From NCBI RefSeq assembly GCF_025457425.1, contig NZ_JAMXIA010000001.1:1240001-1304000 (forward strand): a stretch of 64,000 bases of DNA. The letters run 5' to 3'. The notes beneath the pieces are model-generated. The model ran no database searches. It saw only the letters and a program-made list of their open reading frames with translations, and had not been told where the DNA came from. Shown here in pieces: positions 16,293-21,376 of this stretch (positions within the stretch are counted from its first letter, which is position 1; every line of letters starts with the position of its first letter). Made by a program: the position numbers and the translations under genes. The stretch is from Chryseobacterium foetidum (lineage in GTDB: Bacteria > Bacteroidota > Bacteroidia > Flavobacteriales > Weeksellaceae).

Positions 16293-16380
16293 TATTTTGA
16301 CACATGAGTCACATTAGTTTTTTTTAAAATCTTTGTGAAGAATTAGAACACATAAGATTGAAAATCAGAGATTTTCTTTT
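16293..16380 (+). repeat. Dispersed intergenic repeat, copy C
   Basis: Second tandem-oriented copy about 170 bases after copy B: ATTTTGACACATGAGTCACA, TTAGTTTT, GAACACATAAGATTGAAAAT, CAGAGATTTTCTTTT. The preceding AAATTTGAAAATATTTTGAC phrase is shared with copy B, so the B-C pair looks like a local duplication. Confidence 0.75.
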
Positions 16381-16418
16381 TGGGAAAAAACTTTGGATAC
16401 CTGCTTTAAAAGTTCATA

Positions 16419-16478
16419 GCCACGAATGCACGAATTTTAGTGTAAAGCGTTAAGTAAAGTTATTCGTGCATTCGTGGC
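16419..16478. repeat. Perfect 17-bp inverted repeat (hairpin element)
   Basis: GCCACGAATGCACGAAT (16419-16435) and ATTCGTGCATTCGTGGC (16462-16478) are exact reverse complements with a 26-base loop. A degenerate copy sits at 7179-7235. There is no T tract, so it does not look like a simple terminator. Confidence 0.85.
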
Positions 16479-16561
16479 AAAGAAATCTGTATAATTCGTG
16501 TGAGCAAATTATTCTTGGCATAGAAATCTATCTATTTTCTGAGAAACCTAAAATTCAAAAA

Positions 16562-16960
16562 ATGAGTGATCTAGTTAAATTCAAATTCTACGAAACTGCG
16601 TTGGAAGCCAACCGTGATAAGCAGATTCTTGCTGAAAGCGGCATCAACAGTTTTATTGCCAACGAACAGCTGATTCAGTCGGATTGGTTGCTGTCGCAGG
16701 CTGTTGGCGGAATTCAGCTGCAGGTTTTTGAAGAAGATCTGGAAAAAGCCGAACAGGTCTTGAAAGACTACAAAGAAAATGATGAATTTGCACTCGAAGT
16801 AGATCACACCATCGATAATCCAACTTTCGATTTTGTGTGTCCGGAATGTGGCTCAAATCACCTCTACAAAGACGACAGCTCGACGAGTTTCTTCGGAATA
16901 TCTGTTTTGTCGAGCGAAAATTATGTTTGCTACCACAGTGGGAATAAGTTTAAGCATTGA
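16562..16960 (+). CDS. DUF2007 protein with C-terminal zinc-ribbon remnant
   Basis: Putative signal-transducing protein domain (DUF2007) over the first 85 residues: MSDLVKFKFYETALEANRDK, then ANEQLIQSDWLLSQAVGGIQ and a DLEKAEQVLKDYKE helix. The C-terminus carries half a zinc ribbon, VCPECGSNHLYKDD, then ENYVCYHSGNKFKH. In the second knuckle Ser (AGT) stands where a second Cys (TGT) is expected, one base change away. Start at 16562, not the upstream frame that runs through repeat DNA. Role unknown. It stands alone between two repeat-rich spacers. Confidence 0.75.
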   Translation: MSDLVKFKFYETALEANRDKQILAESGINSFIANEQLIQSDWLLSQAVGGIQLQVFEEDLEKAEQVLKDYKENDEFALEVDHTIDNPTFDFVCPECGSNHLYKDDSSTSFFGISVLSSENYVCYHSGNKFKH

Positions 16961-17434
16961 GAAGATGGAAGCGGGAAGATAGAAGATGGGAGATGGAAGT
17001 TGGAAGTTGGAAGATGGGAGATTAAAAGAGTGAAGATGACAGGCTGTTCTAAAATGGGAAAATTACCCTCCTCTGGAAATTGAGGAACGAGATTCGCCGA
17101 AACAAAAAATAAATAAAAAATAATGAGGCGCTGGTGGCGAAAAATCTTTGATTTTTTGACGGGGTGGTTTCTCACGTTTTTTGCTAACATGGCTTGGAAT
17201 TTCAATTCAAAAAAAAAAATTGAAAAGAATATCCCATCGTAACTAGCCCCGATTGCAGCGGCATCCTTTTGTGTTATTGCGATGGCGGAAAAGTTCAACA
17301 GATTGCTTCACTTTGTTCGCAATGACACAAAAGATACAGCGGAAAGCGGGAAATAGCTCCTAAAAAATATAAGTAATGAGCAATTGGTAATAAGTAATTG
17401 AAGCAGAATTTGCTTCTTGTAATAACAATAATTT
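16961..17434. other. Composite repeat spacer
   Basis: About 474 bases with no gene. In order: low-complexity GGAAGATGGAAG-like purine phrases (16969-17031); a CCTCCTCTGGAAATTGAGG to GACGGGGTGGTTTCTC segment (about 17055-17178) that resembles a spacer repeat known to me from other flavobacteria; the hairpin repeat at 17244-17357 with another element nested in it; and an AGTAATGAGCAATTGGTAAT phrase that recurs in reverse at 54484-54513. Confidence 0.6.
17244..17357 (+). repeat. Hairpin repeat carrying a nested second repeat
   Basis: The outer element has near-complementary arms AGCGGCATCCTTTTGTGT (17257-17274) and ACACAAAAGATACAGCGG (17325-17342) and ends GCGGGAAATAGCT, as in the inverted copy at 9022-9103. 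The nested piece AGATTGCTTC...TTCGCAATGAC (17300-17326) matches 27428-27452, and with TATTGCGA (17275-17282) it forms its own small inverted pair. Confidence 0.7.
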
Positions 17435-18040
17435 ATGAAAATAATCTGCATAGGAAGAAATTACAGCGAGCACGCTAAAGAACTGGGAAATGCAATTCCG
17501 GATAAACCTGTAATTTTTATGAAACCCGATACGGCGGTTTTGAAAGGAAATGATTTTTATATTCCCGAGTTTTCGAATGATGTACATTACGAATTGGAAG
17601 TAGTGGTGAAAATCTCAAAAGGCGGGAAATACATTCAGAAAGAAGTCGCGCATAAACATTATGAGGACATCAGTTTGGGAATTGATTTTACTGCCAGGGA
17701 TTTGCAAAGCGACCTGAAATCCAAAGGCCTTCCGTGGGAACTGGCGAAAGGGTTTGATGGCTCTGCTGTGGTTGGAAATTTCTTCAAAAAGGAAAATTAC
17801 AATCTTGAATCTTTGAATTTTTCACTTTTAAAAAACAAAGAGAAAGTTCAGAATGGAAATTCAAAAGATATGATTTTTACGGTTGATGATATCATTGCAT
17901 TTGTTTCTCAATATTTCACACTGAGAGTCGGAGACTTGATTTTTACAGGAACTCCGGCTGGCGTGGGTAAGGTTTCTGAGAACGATATTCTGGAAGCTTT
18001 TATGGAAGATGAGAAAGTTTTAGATCTCAGAATCCTCTAA
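17435..18040 (+). CDS. Fumarylacetoacetate hydrolase family protein
   Basis: Cytoplasmic FAH-fold protein of the short YcgM-like type; such proteins act as acylpyruvate hydrolases, oxaloacetate decarboxylases or tautomerases. It opens KIICIGRNYSEHAKELG, which is highly typical. The metal-binding acidic residues sit in HYELEVVVKI and further on in GIDFTARDLQSDLK, and GLPWELAKGFDGSA follows. The GTPAGVGKVSENDILE loop near the C-terminus is intact. Length 201 is normal. No tyrosine-degradation genes are linked, so a general metabolite-repair role is more likely. Confidence 0.9.
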   Translation: MKIICIGRNYSEHAKELGNAIPDKPVIFMKPDTAVLKGNDFYIPEFSNDVHYELEVVVKISKGGKYIQKEVAHKHYEDISLGIDFTARDLQSDLKSKGLPWELAKGFDGSAVVGNFFKKENYNLESLNFSLLKNKEKVQNGNSKDMIFTVDDIIAFVSQYFTLRVGDLIFTGTPAGVGKVSENDILEAFMEDEKVLDLRIL

Positions 18041-18103
18041 AATTTCGTCTTCGGCATTATTTTTTGTATCTTTATAATAACCAAAACCTCAAAATTTAAA
18101 GTT

Positions 18104-18541
18104 ATGATCAATATTGTATTGCCGGTAGATTTCGGAGATAAAACAGAACAGTTGGTAGAAGGAGCCATAAAATTTGCCAAACAGATGGGTGCAAAAATCA
18201 ATCTGATACACGTTGCCCCGATGGAAATTGGTTTTGCAATCGGCGATATGGGCTACCAGTATTTTCCGGAGATTGAAGAAAATGAAATAAGAGAAGAACT
18301 GGTACTGCTGAACAAAATAAATCAGAGAATTCTTTCTCAGGATGTGGAATGCGAGCATTTATTAAAACAGGGAGTTGCGAAAGACATTATTCTGGAATAT
18401 GCTGACAATAAAAACGCCGACTACATTGTAATGGGCTCTCACGGCAGAAGCGGAATCTATGATGTTTTCGTAGGAAGTTTAACCAAAGGGATTACGAGAG
18501 ATTCTAAAATTCCTGTTTTGGTTCTGCCAATACATGAATAA
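18104..18541 (+). CDS. Universal stress protein
   Basis: Single-domain UspA-fold protein of 145 residues. It begins INIVLPVDFGDKTEQLVEGA. The ATP-binding pattern G-2x-G-9x-G-S is complete in GSHGRSGIYDVFVGSLTKG about residues 108-126, so it belongs to the nucleotide-binding (UspFG-like) group. Expected role is stress survival; the partner is unknown. It starts 63 bases after the FAH gene; the VapBC pair follows 23 bases later and may be read through from here. Confidence 0.88.
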   Translation: MINIVLPVDFGDKTEQLVEGAIKFAKQMGAKINLIHVAPMEIGFAIGDMGYQYFPEIEENEIREELVLLNKINQRILSQDVECEHLLKQGVAKDIILEYADNKNADYIVMGSHGRSGIYDVFVGSLTKGITRDSKIPVLVLPIHE

Positions 18542-18564
18542 TTATTAATTGTAAAAATGAAGAG

Positions 18565-18726
18565 ATGACTGTGTTAATAGATAAAAATAGTTCTAAGAAT
18601 ATTGCAAAAATACTTTCAGATAAGCTTAAAAAGAGCAAGCAGAAAGGAAATCTTGCAAAGCATTTTGGAAAATTAAAAAGAGATTTGGATGGTTTAAAAT
18701 ATCAAACTGATTTGAGAGAAAATTAA
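18565..18726 (+). CDS. VapB-like antitoxin
   Basis: Small 53-residue protein beginning MTVLIDKNSSKNIAKILSDK, very Lys-rich, ending KYQTDLREN. The opening strand then helices, the size, and its place directly before a PIN-domain toxin mark it as the antitoxin of a type II system. The C-terminal basic tail is a plausible toxin-neutralising segment. The stop codon overlaps the likely toxin start (ATTAA). The DNA-binding fold is not clear from sequence; a short AbrB or ribbon-helix-helix-like domain is possible. Confidence 0.7.
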   Translation: MTVLIDKNSSKNIAKILSDKLKKSKQKGNLAKHFGKLKRDLDGLKYQTDLREN

Positions 18727-19087
18727 GATTGATTTTATTGCTGATACAAATTTTCTGATTTATATTCACGAAGGACACAAAATGATAGAACCATTTTTAG
18801 AGTATAATTTTGGAATTTCATTTATTTCAGAAGTAGAATTGTTAGGCTTCAAAGGAATTTCAAAATCTGAAGAAATGAAACTTAAAAATCTTATCGCTGA
18901 CTGTTATCTGATTGATTGGAACAGCATAATTAAAGAAAAAACAATCGAACTGAGAAAAAATTACAATATAAAACTACCTGATGCCATCGTTGCGGCAACT
19001 TCTTTAAATAACAATACACCACTTGTTACTGCCAACAGAGGATTTGCGAAAATAACAGAACTTGATCTGATTTTAATTGAAATTTAA
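18722..19087 (+). CDS. VapC-like PIN-domain toxin, probable AUU start
   Basis: PIN-domain ribonuclease (VapC type), normally cutting tRNA or rRNA when freed from its antitoxin. The first ATG (18782) would give 101 residues and remove the first catalytic Asp. The frame upstream is open and encodes KIDFIADTNFLIYIHEGHK, the true PIN N-terminus, with no ATG, GTG or TTG before the stop at 18713. The most likely start is the ATT at 18722, overlapping the antitoxin stop. From there catalytic residues are D8, E37 (SEVELLG) and D87 (KLPDAIVAATS), with a TANRGF motif. Length 121 is then normal. Either unusual initiation, coupled translation, or a toxin disabled by loss of its start. Confidence 0.75.
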   Translation: MKIDFIADTNFLIYIHEGHKMIEPFLEYNFGISFISEVELLGFKGISKSEEMKLKNLIADCYLIDWNSIIKEKTIELRKNYNIKLPDAIVAATSLNNNTPLVTANRGFAKITELDLILIEI

Positions 19088-19122
19088 TCTAAGAATGCCA
19101 TCAATTGTAAAAGTATAAACGT

Positions 19123-19159
19123 AAAAAGACCGATCAAATAAAATTTGACCGGTCTTTTT
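19123..19159. terminator. Bidirectional terminator
   Basis: Seventeen-base stem from AAAAAGACCGATCAAAT (19123-19139) to ATTTGACCGGTCTTTTT (19143-19159), with one mismatch. It separates vapBC (+) from the convergent small membrane-protein gene (-). Confidence 0.9.
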
Positions 19160-19175
19160 CTATATAACCAATTAA

Positions 19176-19409
19176 TTAACCTTCTTTTTTGTAGATCGTA
19201 GGATCGTAGTAAGGATGCTTTCCTTCTGTAGGAGAATAATATTCTTTGTCTTTATCGCCACCCAAGGTTACTACCAAAACGTAGCACCAGTACGTGAAAA
19301 GCACGCAGCAAACGAAGAACAGAACCCAGTTTAAAACATTTCCGAAGGTGTCGTAAAAACCGAAAGATCCTCTGAAAACTTTACTTAAGAATAGAAAGAA
19401 AGACGTCAT
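19176..19409 (-). CDS. Small membrane protein, DUF6341-like
   Basis: A 77-residue protein with one central hydrophobic helix (NWVLFFVCCVLFTYWCYVLVV) and a polar tail DKEYYSPTEGKHPYYDPTIYK. It resembles the Bacteroidota family DUF6341 as I remember it, which sits head to head with DUF6427 genes, as it does here: the starts are 42 bases apart and divergent. Function unknown. The two Cys in the membrane segment are notable but not a known motif. Confidence 0.6.
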   Translation of the reverse strand: MTSFFLFLSKVFRGSFGFYDTFGNVLNWVLFFVCCVLFTYWCYVLVVTLGGDKDKEYYSPTEGKHPYYDPTIYKKEG

Positions 19410-19427
19410 TATTTTCCTTTTTTAAAT

Positions 19428-19435
19428 TAACTTTG
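19428..19435 (+). promoter_or_regulatory. Candidate -7 box TAACTTTG
   Basis: Perfect TAnnTTTG, 16 bases before the ATG at 19452 in the short divergent gap shared with the small membrane-protein gene. No TTG at -33. Confidence 0.45.
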
Positions 19436-19451
19436 CACAAATTTATAAAAA

Positions 19452-20357
19452 ATGTTTAGATTACTTTCAAAAGAAAGCAATATTTTTTCAATTCCTGTTT
19501 ACATTGGCTTTCTTCTTTTAATCGTAATCATATTCAATATTCTTGATTTCAGTACTTTAGGTGCTGTCACAACGGCAATTACTTTTTTAGGCGTTGCACT
19601 TGCTTATTTCTGCTTCAACAGTATTGCGCTCAATTATCAGACGCATCTGCCCCTTTTGCTGTATACCTTTTTTATTTTCGGACTTTATCCCGATCGTGTG
19701 GATCTTGGCGTTGCCGTTGCTTTGCTCACCAATTCCTTCCTTTTGCTGCTGCTGACGAGTACTAATGAAGATCTGAGAAAAAAATCCTACGTGCTGGTAG
19801 GCGCCATTATTTCGCTGAACTTTATTTTTCTTCCCACCACGTGGCCAATGGCTGTTTTTGTCCTGATTCACGTTGTTGCAACTTCTGAGCGGATAGGTTT
19901 AAATATCTTCAGATTTCTGCTCGGTGTTTTACTGATTTCTTTGAGCTACTTTTCGGTGGCCTATTTCCTAAATATGAGAGAGTGGAATCCTGTTTATTTT
20001 CCGTTTGGTAAATTATGGGTGATCAAAAATTTTAAAATACTGATTCCACTGATTCCAATTGCTGTGATGTTGATCTACGCAGTGTATGATCATTTTAAAT
20101 ATTACAATCAGAAGAGCCCGATAAGCCGTTATAAATATACTTTCCTGCTGGTATTTTCACTGGCACAGCTCGTTACTGTAATTCTTTACATGAATAAGAA
20201 TTATGAATATCTTTTGCTGCTGGCATTTCCGGTAACGATTATTCTGAGCAGAATGCTGAGATTTATGCCTAAATACTGGATGAAAGAAGTGAGTTTGTGG
20301 ATTATTATTGTCAGTCTCGTTTCATACAGAGCTTTGCTTCATTTTGATTTAATTTAA
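19452..20357 (+). CDS. Polytopic membrane protein, DUF6427-like
   Basis: A 301-residue integral inner-membrane protein with about eight to ten hydrophobic segments and few charged residues outside loops. There are no catalytic motifs. Its size, the opening MFRLLSKESNIFSIPVYIGF and its head-to-head pairing with the DUF6341-like gene suggest family DUF6427, seen across Flavobacteriales next to uracil phosphoribosyltransferase or envelope genes; this naming is from memory. Role unknown. It is followed by a 137-base spacer with no strong terminator. Confidence 0.65.
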   Translation: MFRLLSKESNIFSIPVYIGFLLLIVIIFNILDFSTLGAVTTAITFLGVALAYFCFNSIALNYQTHLPLLLYTFFIFGLYPDRVDLGVAVALLTNSFLLLLLTSTNEDLRKKSYVLVGAIISLNFIFLPTTWPMAVFVLIHVVATSERIGLNIFRFLLGVLLISLSYFSVAYFLNMREWNPVYFPFGKLWVIKNFKILIPLIPIAVMLIYAVYDHFKYYNQKSPISRYKYTFLLVFSLAQLVTVILYMNKNYEYLLLLAFPVTIILSRMLRFMPKYWMKEVSLWIIIVSLVSYRALLHFDLI

Positions 20358-20445
20358 TTTTAAATCTTTAGCGAAAACATCATTTCTGAATAACAAGACT
20401 GGTTCTAAACTAGTCAGTCTTCTTTTTTTCAAACGTTTCTTTTGA

Positions 20446-20453
20446 TACTTTTG
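20446..20453 (+). promoter_or_regulatory. Candidate -7 box TACTTTTG
   Basis: Perfect TAnnTTTG, 41 bases before the DUF3109 ATG at 20495. Confidence 0.4.
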
Positions 20454-20494
20454 CAGTAGAAAAGAGCTTTGACTTTTTCACATATACCTAATAA

Positions 20495-21085
20495 ATGATT
20501 ATGATTCAAATAGATGACAAACTGATTTCTGAAGATATTTTTTCTGAAGAATTCGTCTGCAACCTGAGCAAATGCAAAGGCGCATGTTGTGTGGAAGGCG
20601 ATGTAGGAGCTCCTTTAGACAAAGATGAGCTTGAGATTTTAGACCGTATTTATGATAAAGTAAAACCCTACCTCACCGCTGAAGGAGTGAAAGCTCTGGA
20701 CGAACAGGGAACATGGACAACCGACCCGTTGGACGGAATGTACGTAACCCCAATGGTCGAAAACCGCGAATGCGCCTACGTAACTTTCGATGAAAAGGGC
20801 ATCACCAAATGCGGAATCGAAAAAGCGTATGAGGACGGTGCCGTGGATTGGCAAAAACCTATTTCCTGTCACCTCTACCCTATCAGAATCACAGAATACT
20901 CTTCTTTCTCAGCCTTAAATTACCACGAATGGAAAGTATGCAGCGACGCCTGTACTTTGGGCAAAGAACTTCAGGTTCCTGTTTATAAATTTTTGAAAAC
21001 TCCGCTGACGAGAAAGTATGGAGAAGATTTTTACACTACTTTGAGCGATGTTGCTGATGAGTGGAAAAAGGAGTATGGAGGGTGA
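20495..21085 (+). CDS. DUF3109 cysteine-rich metal-binding protein
   Basis: Family DUF3109, related to the YkgJ-type zinc/iron-chelating group. Eight cysteines are arranged as C22, C27, C31 and C32 in VCNLSKCKGACCVEGDVG, then single Cys in NRECAYVTF, TKCGIEKA, ISCHLYP and CSDAC, enough for a metal cluster site. Length 196 is standard. Two close ATGs (20495 and 20501) exist; MIQIDDKLI would be equally acceptable. Biochemical role is unproven for the family. It has its own -7 box and is followed by a repeat-bearing spacer and a terminator for the opposite gene. Confidence 0.88.
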   Translation: MIMIQIDDKLISEDIFSEEFVCNLSKCKGACCVEGDVGAPLDKDELEILDRIYDKVKPYLTAEGVKALDEQGTWTTDPLDGMYVTPMVENRECAYVTFDEKGITKCGIEKAYEDGAVDWQKPISCHLYPIRITEYSSFSALNYHEWKVCSDACTLGKELQVPVYKFLKTPLTRKYGEDFYTTLSDVADEWKKEYGG

Positions 21086-21120
21086 TTGTGTGGGAGCGTT
21101 TTAGGGTTGGAGAGTTTAAG

Positions 21121-21151
21121 TGGTTTAGTGGTTTGGTGGTAAATTACAGTA
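21121..21151 (+). repeat. TGGTTTAGTGG phrase, intergenic copy
   Basis: TGGTTTAGTGGTTTGGTGGT then AAATTACAGTA. Nearly identical, apart from one gap and three substitutions, to 40961-40992, which lies inside a coding sequence. Confidence 0.75.
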
Positions 21152-21322
21152 TTAACCACCTTATAGAAATCTTTGTCATAGAGATGTAAGATTCAAAATC
21201 ACAGCACATGAAGTCCCAAAGGGACGATTTAATAAAGAATAGGATGCAATCCTATTATCATTTATCAATACCATTACAGATACAATTAACTGTAATAATC
21301 AATAGAAAATTTAACAAAAAAC

Positions 21323-21355
21323 AAACCCACCGCAGAAAGTTTCTGCGGTGGGTTT
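21323..21355. terminator. Strong bidirectional terminator
   Basis: Perfect 16-base arms AAACCCACCGCAGAAA and TTTCTGCGGTGGGTTT, almost contiguous, followed by T-rich DNA on both strands. It closes the M16 peptidase gene (-). Confidence 0.88.
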
Positions 21356-21376
21356 TAATTTAAAAATCAGCCAAAA

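Larger units (their letters stand above)
16048..16561. other. Repeat-dense spacer, no gene
   Basis: About 514 bases without a credible gene. It carries two direct copies of one dispersed repeat (16122-16206 and 16293-16380) and a perfect 17-bp inverted repeat (16419-16478). An open frame from 16466 runs into the DUF2007 gene, but its first 32 codons lie in this repeat DNA and are not protein-like. Confidence 0.7.
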
